Of a stretch of 64,000 bases of DNA, positions 40,612 through 49,021 are shown one piece after another. This DNA comes from Pseudanabaena sp. Its GTDB lineage: Bacteria; Cyanobacteriota; Cyanobacteriia; Pseudanabaenales; Pseudanabaenaceae. Every line of letters begins with the position of its first letter. Position 1 is the first letter of the stretch. Both the position numbers and the translations under genes were made by a program. Location: contig QBMK01000003.1 of NCBI GenBank assembly GCA_003249035.1, positions 81,817 through 145,816 of the forward strand. The letters run 5' to 3'. Below the pieces are notes generated by a model. That model saw only the letters and a list, made by a program, of their open reading frames with translations, did not search any database and was not told where the DNA came from.

Positions 40612-42063
40612 TTACTCTTCATCAATTGGTAACCCAATCATTCTTTTAAAACGAAACCAAGCAGTTCTTATTTTCCAGAATTTACTAGTTTCAATATTTG
40701 CAATACGTTGATTAGCTTGGTCTAAACGCTCTTTATACTGTCGTAATTCAATCGACTTAAGCCAGTCATCCTGTATAGATTTTTGCAATTCTGCAATACG
40801 TTGATTAGCTTGGTCTAAACGCTCTTTATACTGTCGTAATTCAATCGACTTAAGCCAGTCATCCTGTATAGATTTTTGCAATTCTGCAATACGTTGATTA
40901 GCTTGGTCTAAACGCTCTTTATACTGTCGTAATTCAATCGACTTAAGCCAGTCATCCTGTATGGATTTTTGCAATTTTGGCAAAATCTCGGACAACATAA
41001 ATTCTTCAAGCTGAGGCTGCCACCCATAACGTTTAATGGTATTTAACATTGTCAGAAAAACCTTTTCATACTGTCCTGATTCCAACAATATGCTGCGGAT
41101 ATGTGACAAATAAAATGTAAACTCTAACTCGATCTTTTGATGGTAACAAAGACGCGCTTCTGCGATCCCTTGGGTTAGAGCTAAATGGATACAATCCACT
41201 AACTTAGAAACTGAGCAATCTGTCATCTCGATGATGCGATCAGTTGGTTGTCCCCAATACTCAAAATCATGAACCATCGAAGCATAGACTGATGTAGAAC
41301 CTAACAAAAGCTGAATAGTTGGTAATGGTTTAGCCCAATCTGAAGTGCAAAGCCAAGATATACCACTGGAACAACCGACTAGGATGTCGCAGTATTTACT
41401 CAACTCGGCATGATCTCGAAAAGAAAGTACATCGCTACTTATAATCCTCTCGTCTCCAGAGTCAACCGCAATAGCAGAAGCAAGAATCACTGATATATCT
41501 GGTAGTTTCAGCACTAAATCTCTAGCAACTTCCAAGGCATAATCTGGCGTAACAAATGACTGTCCACTGTTAGATGCACATTCAAAAAGGATGACATTAG
41601 CTCTTTCTGCTAAACGATTGAGTTCAGAAAACTGACTCACAGTTTTCACTTCTTCTGGCAGCAGATTGATCACTGGTGCGATCGGTAATGTAATTGGACT
41701 TGGATAAGCTCGAAAAATCGATAAACGCACTGTGCCGTCATAATTCTGAAAGTTGCCTGGAGATATTTGTGTGAGAAAAACCTCGTCAAAGTCTCCTTGA
41801 AGATAACGCTTCGCAACTTCTGCTTCAAAAGCTTTCCATGCTTGACTCATTTCTCCATGATTTTGCATAGGGAATTCCCATACTTGGTCAACATAAGGGT
41901 TCCCTCTTAGGATTTCTCGGCACATTGAGCCAATTCCCCACGTGAGAACACAACTAGGGTAATCCGCTTTGATTTGGCGGGCTACCGCTGTCGCATATAA
42001 GCAGTCACCTTTAGCAGAAAGGTGCCCTAATAAGATTCGCTTCGGTTGATTGCTTTCTGACAT
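40612..42063 (-). CDS. GT9/heptosyltransferase-like protein with triplicated coiled-coil repeat
   Basis: 483 residues. The N-terminal ~320 residues resemble GT-B enzymes of the ADP-heptose/GT9 type: GHLSAKGDCLYATAVARQIK at the start, a middle ANVILFECASNSGQSFVTP and the late SKYCDILVGCSSGISWLC. The C-terminal ~120 residues are a coiled coil made of three near-identical 31-residue repeats (LQKSIQDDWLKSIELRQYKE, then RLDQANQRIA). They are followed by a short basic end (FWKIRTAWFRFKRMIG) that may touch the membrane. The gene is inside the polysaccharide cluster. Catalytic activity is likely but the sugar is unknown. Confidence 0.7.
   Translation of the reverse strand: MSESNQPKRILLGHLSAKGDCLYATAVARQIKADYPSCVLTWGIGSMCREILRGNPYVDQVWEFPMQNHGEMSQAWKAFEAEVAKRYLQGDFDEVFLTQISPGNFQNYDGTVRLSIFRAYPSPITLPIAPVINLLPEEVKTVSQFSELNRLAERANVILFECASNSGQSFVTPDYALEVARDLVLKLPDISVILASAIAVDSGDERIISSDVLSFRDHAELSKYCDILVGCSSGISWLCTSDWAKPLPTIQLLLGSTSVYASMVHDFEYWGQPTDRIIEMTDCSVSKLVDCIHLALTQGIAEARLCYHQKIELEFTFYLSHIRSILLESGQYEKVFLTMLNTIKRYGWQPQLEEFMLSEILPKLQKSIQDDWLKSIELRQYKERLDQANQRIAELQKSIQDDWLKSIELRQYKERLDQANQRIAELQKSIQDDWLKSIELRQYKERLDQANQRIANIETSKFWKIRTAWFRFKRMIGLPIDEE
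40700..40978. repeat. 93-bp tandem repeat, three copies, in frame
   Basis: A unit beginning GCAATACGTTGATTAGC recurs at 40700, 40793 and 40886 with exact 93-bp spacing and almost no differences. It encodes a 31-residue coiled-coil unit. The low divergence indicates recent expansion. Confidence 0.95.
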
Positions 42064-42104
42064 AAAAAATTCTGTAATTGCTAAAATAGAATAGACGTTT
42101 TACT

Positions 42105-42986
42105 TCATAATTCCTCGTGATTACTCATCATGAGGGTAGCTAATGCAGGCAAATCTACTAAAGGCTTCCAGTTGAGAGTACAAATAGTTTTGGGATCGGA
42201 CAACAAACACGGATATTCTGCAACAAACCCTTGTTGACAAATCACGTATTTTTGCCAGTCCAACCCCACATGTCTAAAGCACAATTCTATCCAATCTTCG
42301 ATCGAGTAAGGAACTCCCGAACCAATGACTGCTTCGTAGATTTCATTCTGCTGAACTAAGCTAAGAATGCCCTCTACCACATCTCCAGCAAAAGTCCATT
42401 CTTTCTTAACTTTTATACTACCTATTTCTAGAACGTCTAATTTACCCTTGGCAATTTGTTGGACAGCAGTGGCTATTTTCTTACTGATATGATGGATTTT
42501 CCGAAGTGGACTTTCGTGGTGGAACAAATAACCGACATATACCTGTAAGCCCAAGGATCGAAAATACCTAGCCGCATAAGTAGACTGGATGCGGCTTAGG
42601 GCATAGGCGCTAGATGTATTGAAGCGAGTTTCTTCGGAAATTGGACTCCCATCATTCACAAACTGTAAGCCACTACCCGTGATAAACACTTTGGCACTTG
42701 GACAATGAAGACGAACAGCTTCAAGCAGATTCATTGCCCCCGTACAGATAGTCTGATGATTTTCCCATAAAACATTATGATTTGTTGATGAGTTAGCAGC
42801 TAAGTGAAAAACGAAATCGGGAAGATAGTGACAAATTAATTGCTCTACTTGTTCATAACAAGAGATGTCACCTTTAAGCCAATTCCCAGATCGAGATATT
42901 CCTATCGGCTCAATAGCTCTTTGCCTACAAGCTTTTGACAAATAGTAACCATCCTGACCATTCGCACCAAAAATCAGAGCTTTCAT
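42105..42986 (-). CDS. NAD-dependent sugar-nucleotide dehydratase/reductase, Gmd/Rmd-like
   Basis: Extended SDR protein, 293 residues from ATG 42986; the upstream gene stops one base before. The Rossmann motif FGANGQDGYYLSKAC is like Gmd. LPDFVFHLAANSSTNHN is normal for the family. The usual catalytic Tyr-x3-Lys reads YALSR, with Arg instead of Lys, and the Ser-Glu segment reads ITGSGLQFVND without the Glu. Context suggests a role after GDP-mannose dehydratase, for example reduction to GDP-D-rhamnose, but the altered residues make activity uncertain. Confidence 0.75.
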   Translation of the reverse strand: MKALIFGANGQDGYYLSKACRQRAIEPIGISRSGNWLKGDISCYEQVEQLICHYLPDFVFHLAANSSTNHNVLWENHQTICTGAMNLLEAVRLHCPSAKVFITGSGLQFVNDGSPISEETRFNTSSAYALSRIQSTYAARYFRSLGLQVYVGYLFHHESPLRKIHHISKKIATAVQQIAKGKLDVLEIGSIKVKKEWTFAGDVVEGILSLVQQNEIYEAVIGSGVPYSIEDWIELCFRHVGLDWQKYVICQQGFVAEYPCLLSDPKTICTLNWKPLVDLPALATLMMSNHEEL

Positions 42987-42987
42987 A

Positions 42988-45456
42988 CTAGCGCTTCTCA
43001 AATACAGCCATGCCAAAAGTATATTTCATGGCTGGGTGAGGTGAATAATAGCCATAATGAATAACAGCCTCTCCTAGGCTCCAATCCATCTCATGCTGCA
43101 GCTTTAAGCCTTGGCGATCGCAAACATCAATAAATTGACAAACTTTCTCTTTGTCCAGAGGTTGCCAATTTAAACCATAAAGACGAACTGGCGATATAAG
43201 TTTTGGTTCCCAATAATCAAAAGTGACAAATAAACGTCCTCCAGCCTGAAGTAGGCGACTAACTTCCGACGTAAAACGCTCAAGATCTACCTCATGTTCA
43301 ATCACCGATAGACATGAAATATTTGCAAAATGGTGTGATGGTAATCCTGTATCCATCAAATCACCCTTAAGGTACTTCACTCGAGGGATTGGCACGTCAG
43401 GCTCTTGGAAATCAATACCATAGAGGTCGCCTTGGATATTTTTTAGGGTGAGATTTTTTAAGATATAGGAATCAGAACTACCCATATCCAAAAAGTTGCC
43501 ATCACCAATTTCAGAGACAATATGTGCAAGATCCCAGTCTTTGCAAACTAAATTGTGAGAAGCAAAGCCATTACGATGTAAGAATTCTGTGCATTTGTCC
43601 ACTTCAATTCTAGATTTAAGAAATTTGCAAAGATTTCCAACTGGTAATCTGGGCTGATGGGCTGATGTAATTGCTTTATCTGAAGTTTGTAAGTATGGTG
43701 TTTGGTTAGGGTTAGGTTTTAGGAGTGCCCAATCAGAGCTGAGTGTAGTTTCAATAGAGTAGCCAAGTGCTTCAACGATCTCACTCCATGATTGAGGATT
43801 ACCTCCGAGGATGATAGTAGGCTTATTTTTTAAAATCGTATTGACTGCTCCTTGGAGAGCTTTAGACTCGTTCCCATTAGCAAAGATTTTGATTAGGCTA
43901 ACAGGGGTGACAATGTTTAGATCGTCAATGGATATAGTTTCTTCTTCTTTTTTTTCTATATCACTGCTTAGAGTATCCGAACTTATCTTGTTGCTTTCAC
44001 CCACAAGCCCGAGGTAGGGTCGAACATTATAAATGTGGTTAACAGCCAAAGTTTTTTGCAAAGCATGAAAAAGATAGGCATCAGATTCAAAAGCTAGTAC
44101 TTGTCCTTGAGCCCCAGTTATTTGGGCAAATAAAGCAGTTGTTTGTCCAAAACGGGTACCGATATCAATCACAGTTGAATTTGGTTGGATGTCGCGATAG
44201 GCAATTTCTATAATCTCTGGAGATTCTAACTTTCCGCAACGGATTTTACTAGTAACAGCACCTAATGTCCCATCAAACGGTAGATAGTAATGACCATTGG
44301 GAGTAGGATACAAAATCAGGGGGCGGTGAGCAAACTTATCAGCAGGAATGGTTGCTGTAATATCGATAGTTTCGGTTCCACTACCATCAACTTTAGGAAA
44401 CTCAACTATATTACGTTCTTGATCGAGAATCTCAATTCCATCTAAAGCCTGATAATGTCGAGAAATGGCTAGGTACTCTGGATAATCGGCAATGTTTCCC
44501 GAAAATATTGTTTTTTGACCTTTGTGTATACGGAAGATGGCTAGATCCTCGGGGATGTGAAAAGCAACTGATTTTTGTCGCGCCAATCGCAGCCAAAAAT
44601 CATAATCCATCCCGAAATTAAGATTTTCATTAAGGCTTCCTCCTGAAAGTTCCCAAACATGGCAGCTCCAAAAAACTTCTGGCTGGAAGAAGAATTTACC
44701 CTTAAGCCAATCGCCACCAAAGTCTAACATTGACAAATAATCAAGCTGTGCCAACTTGTTTAGGGGAAGACTACAACGATGAGTTTGTTGAATAGTAGGA
44801 TCTTGATCTTGAATCAATTGGCATCCCCCAACCACGACATCACAACTATGGATGTCAAACGATTCCGCTACCTGAAATAGGGTATTAGGCAAATATTGAT
44901 CGTCGCTATTCAACCAAGCTAAAATGTCGCCAGTTGCACATTTAAAACCTTTATTTAAGGCATTGGTCTGACCTTCATCAGGTTCGCTAATACAAACACT
45001 TAAGTCAGACTTATAACGTTCAAGGATTTTTAAGGTGTTGTCGGTAGAAGCTCCGTCTATGACAATGTATTCTAGATTTGGATACCCTTGCATAATAACT
45101 GAGCGAATTGTCTCCTCTATATATTCGCCGTGATTGTATGAAGGAGTGACGATAGAAATCTTCGGCCACGGTCTGCCAGAATGTAAACAATGTGGAACTT
45201 TCTCAGGGATATAATTCCAAGGCCAGAGTGTCTGACTTTTATATGCTCTGCTTTGTTTTAGAGAATAAGTCGATTGCTCAAGATTATCAAACTTATTATT
45301 TAGAGAATAAGTCGATTGCTCAAGATTATCAAACTTATTATTTAGAGAATCAATTTTTAGTTCACAAGAATCTAATCGCAAGATAATTAAATCTTTAATC
45401 CTTTTAAACTTTTCCAACATATTCATAGATGTAGATAATTGCTTGAGCTTATTCAT
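42988..45456 (-). CDS. multidomain protein: GT2 glycosyltransferase, FkbM-like region, SAM methyltransferase
   Basis: 822 residues. An N-terminal coiled coil with a duplicated 14-residue unit (SLNNKFDNLEQSTY) comes first. A GT2 domain follows at about 98-330 (ISIVTPSYNHGEYIEETIRS, DILAWLNSDDQYLPNT, FGMDYDFWLRLARQ). A FkbM-like SAM domain is at about 430-580 (STVIDIGTRFGQTTALFAQI). A second class I methyltransferase lies at about 620-815 (GNFLDMGSSDSYILKNL, ISCLSVIEHEVDLERFTSEV). It would add a sugar and methylate product or chain end. The stop is followed almost immediately by the Gmd-like gene. Confidence 0.82.
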   Translation of the reverse strand: MNKLKQLSTSMNMLEKFKRIKDLIILRLDSCELKIDSLNNKFDNLEQSTYSLNNKFDNLEQSTYSLKQSRAYKSQTLWPWNYIPEKVPHCLHSGRPWPKISIVTPSYNHGEYIEETIRSVIMQGYPNLEYIVIDGASTDNTLKILERYKSDLSVCISEPDEGQTNALNKGFKCATGDILAWLNSDDQYLPNTLFQVAESFDIHSCDVVVGGCQLIQDQDPTIQQTHRCSLPLNKLAQLDYLSMLDFGGDWLKGKFFFQPEVFWSCHVWELSGGSLNENLNFGMDYDFWLRLARQKSVAFHIPEDLAIFRIHKGQKTIFSGNIADYPEYLAISRHYQALDGIEILDQERNIVEFPKVDGSGTETIDITATIPADKFAHRPLILYPTPNGHYYLPFDGTLGAVTSKIRCGKLESPEIIEIAYRDIQPNSTVIDIGTRFGQTTALFAQITGAQGQVLAFESDAYLFHALQKTLAVNHIYNVRPYLGLVGESNKISSDTLSSDIEKKEEETISIDDLNIVTPVSLIKIFANGNESKALQGAVNTILKNKPTIILGGNPQSWSEIVEALGYSIETTLSSDWALLKPNPNQTPYLQTSDKAITSAHQPRLPVGNLCKFLKSRIEVDKCTEFLHRNGFASHNLVCKDWDLAHIVSEIGDGNFLDMGSSDSYILKNLTLKNIQGDLYGIDFQEPDVPIPRVKYLKGDLMDTGLPSHHFANISCLSVIEHEVDLERFTSEVSRLLQAGGRLFVTFDYWEPKLISPVRLYGLNWQPLDKEKVCQFIDVCDRQGLKLQHEMDWSLGEAVIHYGYYSPHPAMKYTFGMAVFEKR
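45259..45342. repeat. 42-bp tandem repeat, two copies, in frame
   Basis: Unit beginning TAGAGAATAAGTCGATTG at 45259 and 45301, identical over 42 bp. It encodes the duplicated coiled-coil unit at the N-terminus of the 822-residue protein. Confidence 0.95.
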
Positions 45457-45493
45457 GGCAAAATTATAAAATGACCCTCAATAATATAGAATA

Positions 45494-46753
45494 CTAGTAC
45501 ATGATGACTTGAATCTCAGGTAAAGGGAAAATTAAACCAGTACCATTTTTAAGCATCTCTTCTTCCCGTTTGAGAAACTCTTCCTTAAAATGCCAAGGCA
45601 AAACTAGATAGTAATCTGGTTTCATTGCGCGGGATTCAGCTTCGCTAATAATAGGAATATCAGTACCCAGCGTATAGGCTCCAAATTTATCAGGGTTACG
45701 ATCCGCAGCATAGTCAATCAAGCGATTATCGATACCGCACCATTGCAAGATCGTATTTCCTTTTGTTGATGCGCCATAAATATGAATAGACTTATTCTCT
45801 TTCTTCAGCGTCTTCAGCAAAGAAATTAGTTGTTCTCGATGGACATTAATTCGATCTTGAAAATTTTTATAGGGTTTGTCGGTATCTAATTCCATGTCGA
45901 ACTCTTCTTGGCGGAGATGCTTTATCCTCTGCTGGGACTGACTGCTCTTAAACGAAAAATTGTCAATATGGGTAGCATAGCAACGGATACTCCCCCCATT
46001 AATATCATTAAGTTGAAGATCGAAGATTTTTAATCCTGATTTTTTGAGCAAATATTCTATGACAGCTAGACTGTAATATTCCAGATGCTCATGGCATATA
46101 GTATCGTAAGAGTTCATTCGCAACATTTGAGGCATGTAGGACATCTCAAAAATCCATAGCCCTTGGTCAGACAATGTGCGTTTGATCTCACGGCAGAAAT
46201 TAAGAGGATTTTCAAGATCGTAGAACATAGCTATAGAAGTGATGATATCAAATTTTTTCACATCTACAATTTTTGTCAATTCTTCCGATGGAAAGATATC
46301 TTGAATAACTTTGATATTATCTTGGATCTCTTGAGCAACATCAGAAGGATCTACACCAAATTTGACATAATTATCGGGATAATTCTTAAGAAGAGTTCCA
46401 TCATTGCAACCGATATCTAATACCCGTACATCCGACTTTCCAATTAAAGCTTGTGCTTCTTCTGCAATTCCTTGTAGGTGATCGCGCATTGTTTGATTGG
46501 TTCCAGAGCGATACCAATAGGAAGAGTATAAAATTTCTGGTGGTACACTGTGTTTCATTTGCAGTAGACCACATGCTTTTTCGTCTTTTGTCGGATCGCA
46601 TCGAACTAAAGATAATGATATCTTTCGTAGTGGTGGATCTTCTTTCCCTGATTTCACAAATGAGCCTTGCAGGTATTGTTCGCCTAGATTAATTACTTGA
46701 GTAAGTTCAGATGAGCCACATATCCGACAAGTATGACGATGGACTAAATGCAT
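45494..46753 (-). CDS. class I SAM-dependent C-methyltransferase-like protein
   Basis: 419 residues in the three-part layout of sugar C-methyltransferases (TylC3/NovU type). The zinc-binding domain comes first (CRICGSSELTQVINLGEQ, then CDPTKDEKACGLLQ). The SAM domain has VRVLDIGCNDGTLLKNYP and FDIITSIAMFYDLENPLNFC. The C-terminal domain has IHIYGASTKGNTILQW, followed by ..YAADRNPDKFGAYTLG. The motif EMSYMPQMLRMNSYDTICHE carries the Glu-His-rich active-site region (CHEHLEYY). It probably methylates a nucleotide sugar or a terminal sugar of the exported glycan. Confidence 0.85.
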   Translation of the reverse strand: MHLVHRHTCRICGSSELTQVINLGEQYLQGSFVKSGKEDPPLRKISLSLVRCDPTKDEKACGLLQMKHSVPPEILYSSYWYRSGTNQTMRDHLQGIAEEAQALIGKSDVRVLDIGCNDGTLLKNYPDNYVKFGVDPSDVAQEIQDNIKVIQDIFPSEELTKIVDVKKFDIITSIAMFYDLENPLNFCREIKRTLSDQGLWIFEMSYMPQMLRMNSYDTICHEHLEYYSLAVIEYLLKKSGLKIFDLQLNDINGGSIRCYATHIDNFSFKSSQSQQRIKHLRQEEFDMELDTDKPYKNFQDRINVHREQLISLLKTLKKENKSIHIYGASTKGNTILQWCGIDNRLIDYAADRNPDKFGAYTLGTDIPIISEAESRAMKPDYYLVLPWHFKEEFLKREEEMLKNGTGLIFPLPEIQVIMY

Positions 46754-46881
46754 AATAATTTAAAGGTGTAAAACGTTTTATAGTGTGAAAGAAAAGATTT
46801 GGTCAACAGTCTTGCCAAGAATAATTTAAGCATAAAAGCATTGAATCCTATTTTGTTTTCTCAGCAATCAATATATATACT

Positions 46882-47331
46882 TCAAGACTTGCTAATTTTA
46901 TTTTTTAACATGAGACAAAGATTTTCATTGATCTTATCAATACATTTATTACGCTCAAGATTGAGGATAGCTAGTTGTTTAACAACTTTATCCTTCTCGC
47001 TAGGAGGTACTTTCTCGAAATCATATACTTTTTCTTGCTCATGCCATAGCTTGCAGTTCACTTCAGTGAGATTAGAAAACACTTCGCCAACGCTGCCTAT
47101 TATATCACGAACCTCATTGCCTGCTTTTTGATAAATTTTATTGGAATCAAAGGTTAGTCTCTCAAAAGGAATTTCACCTGACAAAGCAGCACAGAAAAAT
47201 TCATCAATCTCAGTTTTGAGTTGCTCTTCTTGTTTGTCTAAGCTTTGAAGTTTTAACTTGTCTTCAGAGTGCCACTGTTTTAGCTTGATGATTGTTAATT
47301 TGTCACAAAGAGAACCGAGGGTTTCAGCCAT
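46882..47331 (-). CDS. small helical protein of unknown function in the export cluster
   Basis: A 149-residue protein predicted to be almost fully helical. It opens MAETLGSLCDKLTIIKLKQW and contains a second matching segment, NLTEVNCKLWHEQEKVYDFE, with a W-H-x-E pair in both halves (QWHSEDK, LWHEQEK). This looks like an internal duplication of a helix bearing Trp-His-Glu. No signal peptide or membrane helix. It lies between Wzt and the C-methyltransferase on the same strand. I do not recognise a named family. Confidence 0.6.
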   Translation of the reverse strand: MAETLGSLCDKLTIIKLKQWHSEDKLKLQSLDKQEEQLKTEIDEFFCAALSGEIPFERLTFDSNKIYQKAGNEVRDIIGSVGEVFSNLTEVNCKLWHEQEKVYDFEKVPPSEKDKVVKQLAILNLERNKCIDKINENLCLMLKNKISKS

Positions 47332-47523
47332 TTGATTATATTTTTTTGAACACTCTAATTATGGATGATTAATGTCGCTCATAAACGCGCCATTGTATTT
47401 ATTCGTATTGACTACTTCAGATGACTAAAATTGTAATAGAGATTCAGGTCAATAGCTCGTAGTATTTTAAAGCTGAGAAGCTTTCCTGTTCATAGCCTCC
47501 TAATATACAATAAAATTTGTCGA

Positions 47524-48963
47524 TTAATTTAAACTCTGACTAGTATGACAATCCTCTGGGGTAAATCGTCTGTCGCAGTCGTAGTTTTGCGAGGGTATCA
47601 CAGTGGAATTTACTTTTAAGTAATCGATTGATGCGGAAACATAAACATTGCCTGTGAAACGATCGAGGGGGTTTTCAGCAACTTTAACTTTAAAAACTAG
47701 TGCATCAATAATATATTCCAAGCCAATGTGATTTTGATTTATTACAATTGGCAACTCTACTCCAAAATTCAAAGTGTATATTCCAGAATTCAAGATATTT
47801 GACACTTTCATTTCTACAACATATATTTCTCCATGTGTGACGGATGGTACATGAAATCTTTCACCTACTGTAGTAGTACCAATAACATCAATTCCTTTGA
47901 TGTCCCTAATGACATAGCCAAAACAAAAAGTTGGAAAATCCTTGTCAAATAAGATAGAAGCTTGAATTGTAAATTCTTCTTTTGATTCGAGCTGCGTTGC
48001 CGGTAAATTCTGACTATTTAGTAGCTTTATGTCTAATACTTTCGCGCCACCATCCCCATAGCGATGACTACCTTCAGCCAACTCTACTTCTTTATCCGTA
48101 GAAACAAATATTTGTGATATTGCTGAATCAGGTTCTAATTTACTATTTTTTTCTACATCCTGATTATGAAAGTTCTCTTCACTCTTTTCTTTGTTATCTT
48201 CTAACTTTAGTTTCAACTCTTGATTCATGTCTCCATGCACAAGACTTATATAAGTAGCTACTACCTCTGATGCTTTGCCAATTTGCTTGAGTTCTCCATT
48301 CTCTAAAAAAACACCCCTTTGGCAAAGGGCTTTAACAGAACTAGTGTCATGACTGACAAACATTACAGTCACTCCAGACTCCATCATTGTTCGCATCCGA
48401 GACATACACTTCGCCTGAAAGAACATATCTCCAACAGCCAGAGCCTCATCTACAATTAAAATATCTGGGTCAACATGGATCGCTGAAGCAAATGCCAGCC
48501 TGACATACATCCCACTGGAGTATGTTTTAACGGGCTGATCGATAAAATCTTTTATATCCGCAAACGCAGCAACACGATCAAAGCGTTCATCGACTTCTAT
48601 CCTAGAAAGCCCCATGATTGCGCCGTTCATATATACATTTTCACGCCCCGTGAACTCAGGATTAAATCCAGCCCCTAGTTCTAGTAATGCTGCAACTCGA
48701 CCGTTCACTTGAACTTTGCCACTAGTAGGAGTCAAAGTTCCACAAATCATTTGTAAAAGAGTTGACTTGCCTGCCCCATTACGTCCAATAATGCCCATAG
48801 TCTCTCCCTTCATTATTTCAAAGGAGATATCCCTTAATGCCCAAAATTCCTGTGCATAACTTTTACTCGGTAAAATTATTTCTTTTAACCGATCCACAGG
48901 TCGAGCATATCGCTTAAAGCACTTAGATACATTCTTTAGGGAAATTGCAATTTCTTCTCCCAT
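47524..48963 (-). CDS. wzt: ABC transporter ATP-binding protein for polysaccharide export (Wzt), with C-terminal domain
   Basis: 479 residues from ATG 48963 (MGEEIAISLKNVSKCF); a TTG start ten codons earlier is possible. The nucleotide-binding domain has Walker A GIIGRNGAGKSTLL, signature YSSGMYVRLAFA and Walker B ILIVDEALAVGD, typical of the ABCA/Wzt subfamily. Residues from about 310 on form a beta-rich Wzt_C-like domain (RYGDGGAKVLDIKLLNSQNL, ..HVPSVTHGEIYVVEMKV). In characterised O-antigen systems this domain recognises the modified chain end before export. It is paired with the Wzm permease 28-60 bp upstream. Confidence 0.92.
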   Translation of the reverse strand: MGEEIAISLKNVSKCFKRYARPVDRLKEIILPSKSYAQEFWALRDISFEIMKGETMGIIGRNGAGKSTLLQMICGTLTPTSGKVQVNGRVAALLELGAGFNPEFTGRENVYMNGAIMGLSRIEVDERFDRVAAFADIKDFIDQPVKTYSSGMYVRLAFASAIHVDPDILIVDEALAVGDMFFQAKCMSRMRTMMESGVTVMFVSHDTSSVKALCQRGVFLENGELKQIGKASEVVATYISLVHGDMNQELKLKLEDNKEKSEENFHNQDVEKNSKLEPDSAISQIFVSTDKEVELAEGSHRYGDGGAKVLDIKLLNSQNLPATQLESKEEFTIQASILFDKDFPTFCFGYVIRDIKGIDVIGTTTVGERFHVPSVTHGEIYVVEMKVSNILNSGIYTLNFGVELPIVINQNHIGLEYIIDALVFKVKVAENPLDRFTGNVYVSASIDYLKVNSTVIPSQNYDCDRRFTPEDCHTSQSLN

Positions 48964-49021
48964 ACTTTTACTGTTAATCCTCAAAATTTCCAAATAATGG
49001 CTAATTTAAAATCATTGGTGT

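Noticed and set aside
40113..40978. Repeat arrays considered as CRISPR
   Set aside because: The units are contiguous without unique spacers, are in frame, and encode coiled-coil repeats; no cas genes are present in the window.
47485..47500. AGGAGG followed by an ATG on the minus strand between wzt and the 149-residue gene
   Set aside because: The frame stops after eight codons and encodes nothing recognisable; it could be a relic start but cannot be supported.
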